From Meghimatium bilineatum (lineage: Eukaryota > Mollusca > Gastropoda > Stylommatophora > Philomycidae): a stretch of 64,000 bases of DNA. The notes beneath the pieces are model-generated. The model was given only the letters and a program-made list of their open reading frames with translations. It searched no databases and was not told where the DNA came from. Numbering within the stretch: position 1 is the first letter of the stretch; every line of letters starts with the position of its first letter. The position numbers and the translations under genes were made by a program. The stretch is taken from positions 40,791,181 to 40,855,180 of the forward strand of contig CM067309.1 in the NCBI GenBank assembly GCA_034231615.1, written 5' to 3'. This document shows positions 1 through 21,884 of the stretch, piece by piece.

Positions 1-420
1 CAGCACTCAAGTCTCACAACCCGAGTTGCCACTTATTCCGCAATCGACGACACCCCATCCCAAACCTCAATGAATGCACATTTCTCATGTGAATTTAAGG
101 GTTGGGCAATAATCAAGATACTAAAAGCACCTACACAAGGTGCATCTCAGTAGCAGGTATTATTTGAAGTTGGCGTTAATCAACAGGCGATTCTTCATAA
201 TTTTTCTTTAATAATAAATCCTTGTTGCTTTTCAATATTATATTATTCATTTAGTATGAACAAGACCAGCAGGGAGATTTTTTATGAACACAAATTGAAC
301 TACTCTCAAGTAGAAAACATGTTTGAGGACGGTGAGATAGCAAAGAAATGGTGGAAAGTCCCCATTTTTTGGAAAGTCCCGAAGATCACAATCAACACCT
401 GACCGGGACTCCATACTACA
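1..420. other. Left-edge sequence without recognised gene
   Basis: I see no exon or known repeat here. The remaining ERK exons should lie beyond this edge, because none of the expected kinase C-lobe motifs is found left of 3666. Confidence 0.4.
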
Positions 421-424
421 TACA

Positions 425-512
425 CTGAGATGGCTGCTGGAACAGAGGGTGGAGCACTTATGGGAATGCTCCGCATGCTGTGAAGCCAGTTTCTAATCAA
501 GAATCAAGTAAA
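425..512 (+). repeat. Dispersed hairpin-bearing repeat, copy 1
   Basis: This stretch matches 47955-48045 at roughly 80% by eye. Both copies contain an uninterrupted inverted repeat, GGAGCA then ten bases then TGCTCC, with the loop CTTATGGGAA conserved. The family is unknown. Confidence 0.55.
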
Positions 513-544
513 TGGTGGAAATTGTCATTACTACATTTTTCCAC

Positions 545-735
545 ATTAGGGAATAGCAGAGAGGATTTGAGTTGCTTGTGTGATGTGAGGCAGCATGTTT
601 TTGTTGTTGCCACATATGTTCAGGGAGGGTTTTTTAATTTAAACTCCAACAGAAAAAAACTTAATCCGTATCAGGGATAGAACGCTGGACCTCACGAGTG
701 TGAGACCACAGCTCTAACCTTTCTACCATGCACCA
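545..735 (-). repeat. tRNA-derived SINE-like repeat
   Basis: On the minus strand, 661-735 resembles a tRNA head: a degenerate A box (GGTAGAAAGGTTAGAGC) followed by a B-box-like GTCCAGCGTTCTATCCC. The body at 545-660 shares the phrase 'gagttgcttgtgtgat' with 54040-54060. The two B boxes are degenerate, so this is a decayed element and not a tRNA gene. Confidence 0.5.
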
Positions 736-1081
736 CAAAACAATCAGATATTGGCCAGAGTAACACAAATCTATCCTATCCATCCATCCATGTTTATCCA
801 ACGGTGAATATGGTGAATAGGGAAGAAACCCGAGCTCTCCAGTTCGAGCAATATGATGCTACTGTGTGTAATTCTTGTGTGTTATTGAGACCCATAGTCA
901 CACTCTCAAGGATGGTTGTTCTGCACAGTCTCTCGATCTTTTTCTATTGCCATCTGATATACCCATTTTAATGCTTGAATTGCAGTCTGCTTCCATTAAT
1001 TCTAAGTGCATGCCCGATATAAGTTTACCATTTTCTACTTGAACAAAATTCCACAGTGATAACAATGAAAAATTAAATTAG

Positions 1082-1720
1082 ACAATCATAATTAAAGCCA
1101 AAGAATTTAAATATCTAGGCAGCATTTTTTCAGAAGATGGAAGACTAGACAGAGAAATAGAAACAAGGTGCCAGAAAGTAAAAACAGTGACATACCAAAG
1201 TGCACCAGTACTTCTTCACCCAAAGATCAAGATAGAAATAAAGAAACAGATAATATCTACAATTTTTATACCAACACTGTGCTACCAATATCAAACATGG
1301 TCTTTAACAGCTTCGCAGCAGAGAAAAATCGTCACATGTGAAATGAAGTGTCCGAGAAAAGCTGCAATGGTTACCAAACTAGATAAAATAAGAAATGAAG
1401 AAATTAGGAAAAGAGTTGGTATAATATCATGTATCGAACATATTGAGAGACAGCAAGTAAAATGGTGCGGTCACCTTCTAAAAATGAAGCCAAACACAAT
1501 ACCAATAAGAGCATATAACACAAGAATATATTGGCGTAAAGCCAAAGGTAGACCAAGAAAACAGTGGATAGAAAACATCAAGATAGCAGTGAACAAACAT
1601 GGACTAAATACTACCACGGCGACACATCTGGCCTTGGAACAACAGCTTAAGCTCTCATCTCTACGCTTAACAGCAAGCGGAAATGTGATCAACCATCATT
1701 CACCTGGGGAAAGACAATAG
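1082..1720 (+). mobile_element. Non-LTR retrotransposon fragment (ORF2 C-terminal part)
   Basis: The plus frame reads FKYLGSIFSEDGR near 1107, then CEMKCPRKAA, RNEEIRKRVG, IERQQVKWCGHLLKM and GRPRKQW at about 1545. This order (YLGS, RNEEIR, W.GH, GRPRK.W) is the usual end of LINE reverse-transcriptase polyproteins. The frame stays open for about 200 codons, so it is one of the better preserved copies. The 5' part with the RT catalytic domain is missing. A related tail lies at 32545. Confidence 0.8.
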
Positions 1721-1910
1721 ACAATCATAATGGTAAACAGCTCACCTTATCATTGATAATACACAACAAGTCTTCCTGACTTGGTGACCCTAGCACTCCC
1801 AGAATGTGATTCAGCTGATCAAGATCTGGACTTTTGCTAAGATACTTTAACAACTTTCACATAACAGATCCAAGTACCTACTTTTGATAATACAATACAT
1901 TTAAAACAAT

Positions 1911-2597
1911 CTATTGCTATATCACAACAGGTTGTGGTTTATTGCTATATCACAACAGGAGGTGGTTTATTGCTATATCACAACAGGAGGTGGTTTATTG
2001 CTAGATCACAACAGGTTGTGGTTTATTGTTAGATCACAACAGGTTGTGGTTTATTGCTATATCACAACAGGTTGTGATTTATTGTTAGATCACAACAGGA
2101 GGTGGTTTATTGCTATATCACAACCGGTGGTTTATTGCTATATCACAACAGGTTGTGGTTTATTGCTATATCACAACAGGAGGTGGTTTATTGTTAGATC
2201 ACAACAGGTTGTGGTTTATTGCTATATCACAACAGGAGATGGTTTATTGCTAGATCACAACAGGATGTTTATTGTTAGATTACAACAGGAGGTGGTTTAT
2301 TGCTATATCACAACAGGAGATGGTTTATTGCTATATCACAACAGGTTGTGGTTTATTGCTATATCACAACAGGAGGTGGTTTATTGCTATATCACAACAG
2401 GTTGTGGTTTATTGCTATATCACAACAGGAGGTGGTTTATTGCTATATCACAACAGGTGGTTTATTGCTAGATCACAACATGAGGTGGTTTATCACTGTA
2501 TTACAACAGGTGGTTTATTGCTAGATCACAACAGGAGGTGGTTTATTGCTATAATTCAAAGGATGTGGTTTATTGCTAGAACACAACAGGAGGTTGT
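1911..2597. repeat. 28-bp minisatellite, about 24 copies
   Basis: The unit is AACAGGTTGTGGTTTATTGC plus TATATCAC, with TTG/AGG and TAT/TAG variants and a few shortened units. The open frames across it only reflect repetition. Confidence 0.9.
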
Positions 2598-2698
2598 TGT
2601 ATATAGACATAAATGGAAGTTATGTTATGGTTACATGAGTTTTTACATTTTTTTAATAGCTATACTGGTGAAAATTATCTACAGAAAGACATTATTAC

Positions 2699-2835
2699 TA
2701 TTCACTCGTGTGCTGCCGGACCTGCAAGAGGAGCAAAGAATGACAGCATTGTTTTACCTTCCATGCATGTCATAAGAAGCAACTAAAGAGGTTTTGGAGT
2801 GACAACTGTCTATTGTATATAGGGTCAAAGAACTA
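2699..2835 (+). repeat. AGA-tailed dispersed repeat R1, 5' fragment
   Basis: This is a decayed copy of the R1 family best seen at 10733-11030. It keeps 'gagcaaagaat', 'ttaccttccatgcatgtcat' and 'atatagggtcaa', and lacks the 3' half. Confidence 0.6.
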
Positions 2836-3298
2836 CATGTTTCCATGTACGTTATTGTCACCTTAAACTTCATATTGTTTACATGTCAATAGTCTATCTA
2901 GTGCCTCTACATTGTTTTCCACTGTTTTATATATTCTTGAAAAAGACCCGATGGTTTGAAACATTGAAAATGTCTTGGCTATTGTAATTTGTATGTTTTC
3001 TTGTTTACACATCATACCACCTTAGTTTTGGTGATAATCCGTCATGTTCAAGTGGAACTTTCTGTGTTCTACTATTGTTGATTATATTCCACTAACAGTT
3101 GGGGTCTTTTGGGTATGGAAGACGTTCAGGAATACATCTCACAACCATGTGCAGATAGAAAACCTGAGCTAGTGTCAACCGTTGTCTTTCAGAAGATCAA
3201 AACTAATACATATGTCATTGTCCTGAAGTCTAGAAATCCATAGGTAATGGTTATGATCAAATTCTATATGTTGACAAACAGTGGACTCAAGTTCATTA

Positions 3299-3651
3299 TA
3301 AGACAAGCACTTTGTCAATATCAGACAAGCACTTTGTCAATATAAGACAAGCACTTTGTCAATATAAGACAAGCACTTTGTCAAAATACAACATGCACTT
3401 TGTCAATATCAGACAAGCACTTTGTCAATATCAGACAAGCACTTTGTCAATATAAGACAAGCACTTTGTCAATATCAGACAAGCACTTTGTCAATATCAG
3501 ACAAGCACTTTGTCAATATCAGACAAGCACTTTGTCAATATAAGACAAGCACTTCGTCAATATACAACATGCACTTTGTCAATATCAGACAAGCACTTTG
3601 TCAATATCAGACAAGCACTTTGTCAATATTAGACACACACTTTGTCAATAG
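3299..3651. repeat. 22-bp minisatellite, about 16 copies
   Basis: The unit is CAGACAAGCACTTTGTCAAT plus AT. The array stops about 10 bp from the donor edge of ERK exon 6 at 3666, so it lies inside the following ERK intron. Confidence 0.9.
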
Positions 3652-3665
3652 TTCATAAAGGATAC

Positions 3666-13599
<9,934 letters not shown>

Positions 13600-13647
13600 C
13601 TTGGAAATTGATGGCAAAAGTTTGTAGACCTATCGATGAAACTTCAA

Positions 13648-13672
13648 TCACGTGACACGTATGTTTACGTCA
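13648..13672 (-). promoter_or_regulatory. E-box and CRE-like motifs upstream of ERK start
   Basis: The palindrome TCACGTGA (13648-13655) and TGACGTAA on the minus strand (13665-13672) lie about 50-75 bp before the ERK ATG. Their sequence is certain; a promoter role is inference. No TATA box was identified. Confidence 0.35.
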
Positions 13673-13891
13673 TTATTACCCGCTCCTGGCCATCTCTGGA
13701 GTCAGTTTATGTTACTCATAAATAAATCACAGTCATTGTCGATTGTTGCGCAACGATGATCGATAATACTGGTCAACAACAATGCTTATATATTACAGAC
13801 ACACCCAGCTGTCTGATAATCCTCATGATCGTCGTTAAATCAGGCATATCATTAAAAAAAAACTAGAAGACAGAAGTGATGCATTTGCAGA

Positions 13892-14020
13892 CCCCTATAT
13901 AATAATACGACATTGTAATTGTGGTTTAAGGACCTTATATAAGATATTATAATTGTGGTTGTAGGACCCTATATAAGATATTGTGGTTGTATGCCCCTAT
14001 ATAAGATATTGTGATTGTAG
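13892..14020. repeat. Degenerate ~35-bp tandem repeat, 4 copies
   Basis: Copies share CCCTATATAAGATATTGTGA followed by TTGTAGG-like sequence, with indels. Confidence 0.7.
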
Positions 14021-14029
14021 GGGGTAAAT

Positions 14030-14480
14030 AAAATATTTTGGACATATTAAAAGACATGACAGCTTGATGAAGACCTTACTTGAGGGTAAAGTCGAGGGGA
14101 GGCGAACAGGAGGTGCAACACCAAGACAAGAGACAGTAGATATTGAAGTACTGTTTCATCCAACCTTCGTTACAGAGACGGCACTCCATGATGATGGTGT
14201 ATATAAGAACAGGGATAATTGCATGAAAAGAGAAGAAAACGAACACAAAGATTCTAACACTTCGTATGAAAAAATAAATGTTAAAGGAAATAAAGATCAA
14301 ACAAATAAAGTATTTTAGACATTTAAAAGACATGACACCTTGTTGAATACCTTATTGGAAGGTAGAGACTAGGTGAACAAGAGGTAGATAGAGATACAGG
14401 TTGGACAGAAACATAAAGAGATGGACAGATTACAGTTTAGCAGAGTGTACCACCAAGGTATGAACCACGAGAATCTGCTC
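14030..14480 (+). mobile_element. Two adjacent R3-type LINE tails
   Basis: The segment 14047-14330 reads MKTLLEGKVEGRRTGG and ends in a stop-rich stretch. The segment 14320-14480 repeats KRHDTLLNTLLEGR. Both resemble the R3 copies at 8195, 23035 and 51040, so a second fragment lies next to the first. Confidence 0.7.
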
Positions 14481-14532
14481 TCGATGAACATAAAACCAAC
14501 ATATACGTGAGATAAAAAATACTCTTGCAGGC

Positions 14533-14625
14533 CAACAAGAACATCTCATGGCAGTGGTGAAGTCAACAAGAACATCTCATGGCAGTGGTGAAGTCAACAA
14601 GAACATCTCATGGAAGTGGTGAAGC
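14533..14625. repeat. 31-bp tandem repeat, 3 copies
   Basis: The unit is CAACAAGAACATCTCATGGC plus AGTGGTGAAGT. It lies in a LINE-like remnant that continues to about 14800 with 'aaattgtctggtttgaccacgt' (K.VWFDHV, cf. W.GHV). Confidence 0.85.
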
Positions 14626-15417
14626 ATCGTAAAATTGTCTGGTTTGACCACGTGATAAGGCACGATTCTCCTTCCATAAATATTTTTGCAGGGAACAGTT
14701 GTGGGTGGAAGAAGAGGTGAGAGAAAAGTATGAATTGAGAATATTAAAGACTGGACATGATTAAGACTCTCCGCACTCAAACAAAGAACTGATAACAGAG
14801 AGGCATGGTGAAATTTGTGTGTTGATTTTTCCAGATTGACACCCATACGATCCTGAAGAGTTATGGATTTGATAATGTTCCAGACAAATCTATCTATCTG
14901 TCTTTCTTTGTTGTCCGTCCGTCTGTCTTTCTGTCTGCCCGTCTATCTGTATATATATTTCTTCGTGTCCATTAGTCTGATACTGAAAGTAAACGGTAAA
15001 GCTTGCCACATTGTGCTCTGAATAAGTACTTCATTGATCACAATTTTACTGCAGTCTCACGTATTTTCGATTGTCGTAAAAAATTTGACAAGATTTAACC
15101 AATACAGCTTAAACGCTGTAGTACAGTAGAGAAACTCCCCGAAATTATTGTGTGCAACCAACTCTTAACATGACGTAGAAACATTACAGCATTTCCATAG
15201 CACATGCACAGATCTGAGAGTTACCGCCAACACCAATAGAATATATCCAAGGTTACATTACCGAACAAAGCCTGAAATAGATACCAAACAAAATCGATAA
15301 CTCAGTATGATAAACAAACGAATATTGTGACGTCTGCTAGCTATTTTAGTCTTCATATATATTTATGGAGGGCTACTTTTATTTTTACCGAGTACCAATG
15401 TATTATTTCATCTGATG

Positions 15418-15924
15418 CATTTATATCTTGGGGGTGTATATGAAACATATACATTTATATCTTGGGGGTGTATATGACACATACACATTTATCTCTTGGG
15501 GGTGTATATGACACATACACATTTATCTCTTGGGGGTGTATATGACACATACACATTTATCTCTTGGGGGTGTATATGACACATACACATTTATCTCTTG
15601 GGGGTGTATATGACACATACACATTTATCTCTTGGGGGTGTATATGACACATACACATTTATCTCTTGGGGGTGTATATGACACATACACATTTATCTCT
15701 TGGGGGTGTATATGACACATACACATTTATCTCTTGGGGGTGTATATGACACATATACATTTATATCTTGGGGGTGTATATGACACATACACATTTATCT
15801 CTTGGGGGTGTATATGACACATATACATTTATATCTTGGGGGTGTATATGACACATATACATTTATATCTTGGGGGTGTATATGACACATATGCATTTAT
15901 ATCTTGGGGGTGTATATGACACAT
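15418..15924. repeat. 34-bp minisatellite, about 15 copies
   Basis: The unit is ACATTTATCTCTTGGGGGTG plus TATATGACACATAC. Central copies are identical; edge copies show CTC-to-TAT changes, as expected if the middle was homogenised recently. Confidence 0.92.
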
Positions 15925-16179
15925 AACATATTCTCTAGCATTCATATTCAAGATCATCCTCAGTTAATCATGTATATTTTCGCATCTGATAGTATAAGTC
16001 TTTTGAAAGTATGTTATCCATCCATCCACCCATCCATCCACTACCTACCTACATGTCTGCCTAATCCCCCGCCCGAAGCCCGCCAGTCCGTCTATCTTTT
16101 TTCCTTTTTTCTGCAAATTGTTGCAGATTTGAATGATGATCGTTGATTTTGTTGCTATGACACATACGCTCACTTGATG

Positions 16180-16500
16180 TGCAATAATATTACGACTTTG
16201 CAGAATGTTGGTAACTCCTGTTGGTAACTCCTTCAATCCACCTTCTTGGTCTTCTTCTACCTCTTGTTGTTTACATTTTCATGTTGTATACTCCTGCTGC
16301 TTGCCAATATATCATTCTCATTAAGTGGTCGATAATTTCAGTCTATGTTTTACAATAGATTTGATAACAGACATTGTTCCAACAGTTCTTGTCATCTCTT
16401 CATTCCTCACATGATCTCTTGTTGTTCTTTTTGCTGTTGTTCTTAGACATCTCACGTATCAAGCTTCATATTTTGTTCTTTAGTTGGACATTCATAACAC
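16180..16500 (-). mobile_element. Non-LTR retrotransposon fragment
   Basis: The minus strand reads RNEEMTRTVGTMSVIKS followed, after a stop, by a frame with RRRPRRWIEG-like basic residues near 16240. This fits a decayed LINE C-terminus. Confidence 0.55.
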
Positions 16501-16934
16501 ACTATTAGTAATCAGATTGAATGTATGATTTGCCTTTTAGTTTCCATCGGGATAGATTTGTGTTTCAAGATTAGTGTAATTTCATAAGTTATGTAGTTGG
16601 TTTTTCTGAATTAGTGTCTCCATCTTTCTGTCAGTTAATCTGTTACATAAAAATATATTCTCTAAATATATTAAAATTGCTGCACTTATTTCGGGGCAGA
16701 AAAAAAAGTGAAGATCAGTTATCTTTATGTTATCCTTGTTATGATCAGTTATCCCTATTGGGCATATACACATTTCTTATGTTTTTTTTGTCTTCAGTAA
16801 TCTGCATGTGGTTATTGAAACGGCTTTTGTTGTGTAGGTTTATGTGATATTTCAGCTCTCCACTTTGACTATGGAAAAACACATAATGACGTGCCAATTT
16901 ATCTTTGTTGTTTTATTTTTGAAGATACATCTCT

Positions 16935-17271
16935 AGTGCTGGACCAACAACTTGACGAGTTAGAGATATGAGTGCTGGACCAACAACTTGAAGAGTTGGA
17001 GTTATGAGTGCTGGACCAACAACTTGACGAGTTGGAGATATGAGTGCTGGACCAACAACTTGAAGAGTTGGAGATATGAGTGCTGGACCAACAACTTGAC
17101 GAGTTGGAGATATGAGTGCTGGACCAACAACTTGACGAGTTGGAGATATGAGTGCTGGACCAACAACTTGACGAGTTGAAGAAATGAGTGCTGGACCAAC
17201 ACCTTGAAGAGTTGGAGAAATGAGTGCTGGACCAACAACTTGACGAGTTAGAGATATGAGTGATGGAACAA
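16935..17271. repeat. 36-bp minisatellite, about 9 copies
   Basis: The unit is AGTGCTGGACCAACAACTTG plus ACGAGTTGGAGATATG, with GAC/GAA and GAT/GAA variants. As 36 is a multiple of three, open frames exist on both strands without coding significance. Confidence 0.9.
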
Positions 17272-17379
17272 CACATAATAATATAAACAACGGGAAAATA
17301 AACAGGCTTTGTATATACTTATAAATATCACATACTATAGCTAGTGACATATTCTTTCGAGAACGTTCTTTTCGTCGTG

Positions 17380-17650
17380 GATACTCTAGACGCCTCTCTA
17401 TCCTTGGCAAGCAGGCCTGCATTGGCCAGAGACATGTTGGTACATTCTTAGATATCGCTGGTTCATTGTTTTCTTGGTCTTCCTCTTCGTCTCATACCTG
17501 GCACTCTCCACAATCAGCCCTTCAATGTCATTATGTCTCTTTAAGTGTTCAAATTAATGTAGCTTCTAATGATTGTATTTAGAAGCCACCCTTCATTTAA
17601 ATTCAGTAATTTCAAAAATTTCTATGTTATTCTTTCTCTCTATTGATGAT
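17380..17650 (-). mobile_element. Probable LINE tail remnant
   Basis: The minus frame gives LKRHNDIEGLIVESARYET followed by KR.TK.TM-like residues, resembling the 'IEGLIVEGR..G.R.RGR' section of LINE polyproteins. Assignment is tentative. Confidence 0.4.
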
Positions 17651-17954
17651 ATTCGTAGAATCTGCCTGTAGCACTTCATTTAAAATGACTTTATCCATCA
17701 GGATATTACCACAAACTAGCGAGCAAAAACAAAGACAGACAACGTTTACACTAAGAAGTCATTATCAGGGTAAAATACAGCACACAAGACATGTAATAGA
17801 AAATGGATAAGAACAGAGCAGGGATGGCGGACAGCAGACATTCAGTTTAATTGACGGACGGAGTATAAATCTATTGTAATTAGGTCATCGGACTGCCGCC
17901 ATGATTGAATAAGAAAAACAAATTTAATGATACATACTATAACAAACGTAGGAA

Positions 17955-17990
17955 TAGCAATAATAATAATAATAATAATAATTAATAATA
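17955..17990. repeat. AAT microsatellite
   Basis: An ATA/AAT run with one interruption. Confidence 0.8.
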
Positions 17991-18175
17991 ATGAGAAACT
18001 TCACAACGCTAGAACTGGAGAACTTGTGTATGCCCTATGCTCAGTATTCGGCGCTGAAGGAATATATATGTATGTATAAACACGGTACAATTATGCATAC
18101 AAATAGCCAAAAGATAAAGACACCTGAAACGCACAAACACAAAAAAATTCATTATATATACACACAAACATACAC

Positions 18176-18177
<2 letters not shown>

Positions 18178-18210
<33 letters not shown>

Positions 18211-18211
18211 A
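18178..18211. repeat. CT microsatellite
   Basis: TCTCTC run with one TTT interruption. Confidence 0.85.
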
Positions 18212-18883
18212 TCATCTCCGTTAGATTTTCCCTACCTGTAATATTGATGTCACTTGTTATCTAAACTCGACATATTTTTTAAATAAATGACACGTTTTTC
18301 CCATGATCTGTAACAAACAACCTATTTTTTGACAGTAATGTTATGTCACCTGTCATGTTTAAATAAGTGGGATATTATTTCTACTCTAGCACCGTCTGGA
18401 ATACAATTAGCTGCTTACACCGTCTGGGATACAATTAGCTACTTACGCCGGCTGGGATTATATCATGGACCATCAAAGTCGACACATATATTTATTTATT
18501 TCATCACAAATAATTGACTGCATCTTGCATTTCTCAAATATTCTGCTGACATTTCATTCTTTTCTAATTGTTGTCTCTCAAACGATATTACACATATAAT
18601 TTATGTGAGGAGTGAACATCAAATCGATCGGGGTGTTCATATATTTATCTCCTTTATTTTTGGTCCATTGACGCGTGGGCAGTGCTGTGGAGATTCAGGT
18701 CAACCCCTGGGTCAGTTCTAGCGCTTCTCTACAAAAATGTCCGGATAGCTGATCCAAAATAGCGTCACTTATCTTGTCTGAGGGTGTTTTGATTGGTCAC
18801 TTTCAGTATCCCGTATCTCACTATACGATTACAGCAGATGAAAGAAGTTCAACAGAAATAAGAAGTACAATAGGGCAGGCAAA

Positions 18884-18889
<6 letters not shown>

Positions 18890-18971
<82 letters not shown>
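18890..18971. repeat. TA microsatellite, about 40 units
   Basis: Uninterrupted alternating TA. Confidence 0.95.
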
Positions 18972-18974
<3 letters not shown>

Positions 18975-19049
18975 GTAATATGACCTTGTCGAGAGCGTAG
19001 GAAGAGAGTTCTGCAATGTTATATAACGCCTATACTAACATATGGACGT

Positions 19050-19332
19050 CTTTTTCTTCTTCTACATTCGTTCTCAAACTCCTGCAGATTAGCAGGATGT
19101 AGTCCGAAAACATTGTGCCATGGTTTACAGCATTGCTGCGATATCTGCGCCTTTCGGTCTGATACATCCGACTTCAGCATGACTTTGGGTCACTGATCCT
19201 ATATGGGATAGGACAGCCAACTCCATCCCATCCCATAATCTCCTTAGTCGCCGTTTACGAAATGCGTGGAAGGTAAACAGTGTTGCTATTCTTTGCTCCC
19301 CTTTCAGGCCCCGGCAACACACGGGCGACATA
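19050..19332 (-). repeat. R1 repeat, near full length
   Basis: In minus orientation it runs from TTCTTCTTCTACATTCG (reverse of the AGA tail) through 'ctgcagattagcaggatgta', 'gcgcctttcggtctgataca' and 'taatctccttagtcgcc' to 'ccccggcaacacacgggcga'. It matches 10733 and 29808. Confidence 0.75.
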
Positions 19333-19346
19333 TAGACCTGAGTCTT

Positions 19347-19735
19347 AGACAATGAGCAAACTGGAAAGTGAAACATTAGAGTCAATAGAGATGTGGTTCT
19401 ACTGAATAATGCTGAGAATACCATGGTCTGCCAGAAAAATAATGCGGAGGTGTTGAAAGATTCAAATGTGAAACGGACCTTAATCAATAATATAAGAAAA
19501 AAACAACAAAAAAATAGACAATCTTAATTTTTGGCTACTTCATGAGACAGGCAAGTTTGGAGAACATAGTCAAAACAGGCAAGATTAAAGACAACAGAGA
19601 GATAGAGCGACGTGAGAAAATATTAGACAGTTTGACAACCTGGCACGGCAGGGAAACATCAACGCTCTAGATACATAATGCTGGTGATAGAGAGCTGTGA
19701 TCGCTTACGCCAGCAGGCATGACACCTGCTGATGA
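19347..19735 (+). mobile_element. LINE fragment, R2 family, copy 1
   Basis: The order 'gaatgctgagaataccatgg'-like sequence, 'aatcaataatataagaaa', 'gacagtttgacaacctggca' and 'gcatgacacctg' also occurs at 21885 and 34137. Translation fragments IPWSARK and AVIAYASRHDT fit a LINE C-terminus broken by many stops. Confidence 0.7.
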
Positions 19736-20069
19736 TGTGTCACCAGCTAATGTAAAGCATGGTAACATATATTCTCTCCCAAGATAGGTGGCGCTGTTAG
19801 GGATCAGCGCGTAGGATGTATTTTGGAGAAGACCTTGACAATTACTATAGGTGCCTTATCTAAAAAAGGAAAGTAGACTGACATTTTTCATTTATAAAGC
19901 CTTTTAATGCGCCATCGAAAGGTATCGAGATTTCAAAGAAAATGTGGCAATAGGACGCCACAAATATCAAATATAAGATAAGTAATAATATTTAAGTGCA
20001 CGATACAAAAGCCAAAACCACAAAAACATAAGCCGTTTCTACTGAAAAGTCTTCATAAGGGCGAAAAGA

Positions 20070-20104
20070 TGACCCCCCCCCCCCAAAAAAAAAAAATAAA
20101 AAAA
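20070..20104. repeat. C-tract/A-tract junction
   Basis: Ten or more C followed by eleven or more A; low-complexity, prone to sequencing error. Confidence 0.8.
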
Positions 20105-20269
20105 ATCCAACAAATATTGCATAGAGTGACACAGTAAGATAGGAACAACATTTGATAATAAAGGAGGGAGGATTAAAAAGGAAAGAAAGACAGAAGACCC
20201 GTACAACTTTTGCCATTACCAAGAATGATTTGTTTTTTAGCTGTACCAGTGAGAATTGGCTCAAAACGG

Positions 20270-20480
20270 AAAATCACGAAATAAAAACTCCCAATCTTTG
20301 ATTTTTCACATCTGCCATTATGTGTCCAGGATATTGATAATGTTCTACTTGTTACAGTTTTTCTCCGTGTATTTTTATGTTTAGCACCTGTTCTTTTGTG
20401 ACGTTGCTGATTATCATGGTTTTTTTTAAATTTATATCTTTATATCTAGTCCATATTCTTTACTTGATTTGTTGACTTGA
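20270..20480 (-). mobile_element. Non-LTR RT fragment
   Basis: The minus strand reads SSKEYGLDIKI, then in another frame TMIISNVTKEQVLNIKIHGE, then 'NIINILDT'. This is the 'S...GL..N..KTK.M..S......I...G......' section before YLGS in LINE reverse transcriptases. Confidence 0.7.
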
Positions 20481-20486
20481 TCTCAG

Positions 20487-20612
20487 ACTTGTATTGTTGT
20501 GTCTCTCTAGTTATCTGTGGCGATGATGACAACAATCTCAAACTTGTATTGTTGTATCTCTCTGGTATCAGAGATGGTTGAAAAGTCCAATCCTGGCATA
20601 GAATTCCCTGTA
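20487..20612 (+). repeat. Dispersed repeat shared with 30765-30895
   Basis: Shared phrases are 'ctcagacttgt(a/g)ttg', 'tgtatctc(t/g)c' and 'tgaaaagtc(c)aat'. The family is unknown. Confidence 0.5.
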
Positions 20613-21029
20613 ACATTTGAGACACTAATGCTGTTAATTGGTTGTCTGTCTGTGTTTATAGTTCTGTCTATTCCAGCAGCATGGTTTTCCGTGTCTCCAA
20701 TATATAACATTTCTTGGCGATGCGCACACCTAGTATCTTTTCTGGTGCTACTGCGCCACACTGGAATATTCTCAGCGGCACACACGTTTAAGGTATGTCA
20801 GTCGATGTTTAAACTCTGAAAGGGAATTTGGTCACGCTTGTATCTACGTGATTAGTATCAAGCAAAGCAATCAAATGTTCACTTTTCAAAGTCTTTATAA
20901 ATAGTTGAGTATGTAAATACAAGACATAAATATTATAACAGACACGAGTAAAGTACACTGAGTAAGGTACCCTAGCTCCTGTGAGACTACAGCCCTTGAT
21001 TGTTCCGCTTGGAACACCCAGATCACTGC

Positions 21030-21300
21030 TGGAATCACTAAATTTGAAAAAGAAAGAACGCTGCGGGAAATTTGCAAGCAACGGAAGCGGAAGAACAAAT
21101 CAGAAAATTCTCCTACTCCGAACCTTCTGCGCACCTGCATGCACTGCAATAGAGCTTTCCTGGTACGAATCGGACTCATCTACGAACTCACAAACCAAAT
21201 TAGACAATCACAAATGTTTTGTTATTTCCTACTTGCTCATCAAATTTCTTGTTTCTCATTCCATACTCATCTTCGCTTGCGAAGGAGGAACATCACCCTG
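21030..21300 (+). mobile_element. LINE C-terminus with C2H2-like finger
   Basis: The plus frame at 21050-21210 reads ERTLREICKQRKRKNKSE then CMHCNRAFLVRIGLIYEL. The C..C.R.F..RIGL.....H pattern is the finger found at the end of some invertebrate LINE polyproteins; here the last His positions are changed (ELTNQ), so the finger is broken. Confidence 0.6.
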
Positions 21301-21730
21301 ATAACGATTTAAAAAAAAAATGTAATTTAGGAATCTCTCTCTTGTTTGAAGCCAAAACAATTTAGAAGTATTAACTGTTTACACGCTCGTCGATAAATAG
21401 AACAAACATCGCGTGTGCAGTTATAAATCAAGTATTGCACTATTAGAGGAATTTAAATAAAATAGAAAACATGCAGGAAATGCCATCCTGGGAATTGCGC
21501 AGAACTTGACAGAACGTGCGGAATGACAATAAGATTGCTCTTCCGGGGTAATACACATGCATGCATTTACATATACATAGATTTTGTCTCGTTTCACCAC
21601 GGTGTTGGGTCAACTTTTTGTGTAGCTCAGAGTAACGAACAGGCGTGAGGATACATAAACGTGGCAGAAAATAGAACTTCAGAGCGTATAAGTTCAGATC
21701 TTATCTATCAGAAGTGAGAACAAGGATTAG

Positions 21731-21858
<128 letters not shown>

Positions 21859-21884
21859 ATAATAGGCAACAGAGATGTGATTCT

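Noticed and set aside
1911-2597. CRISPR-like regular repeat spacing (also 5108, 15418, 56124)
   Set aside because: Units follow head to tail without unique spacers, and the surrounding genes have introns; these are eukaryotic minisatellites.
1-3665. Remaining ERK C-lobe exons
   Set aside because: Searched for reverse-complement coding of LDQL, LGSP, DLLDKML and HPYL motifs; none seen, so they are assumed to be outside the window.
20507-20819. Overlapping frames on both strands at 20.5-20.8 kb
   Set aside because: They lie in a dispersed repeat next to a LINE remnant; neither shows a domain.
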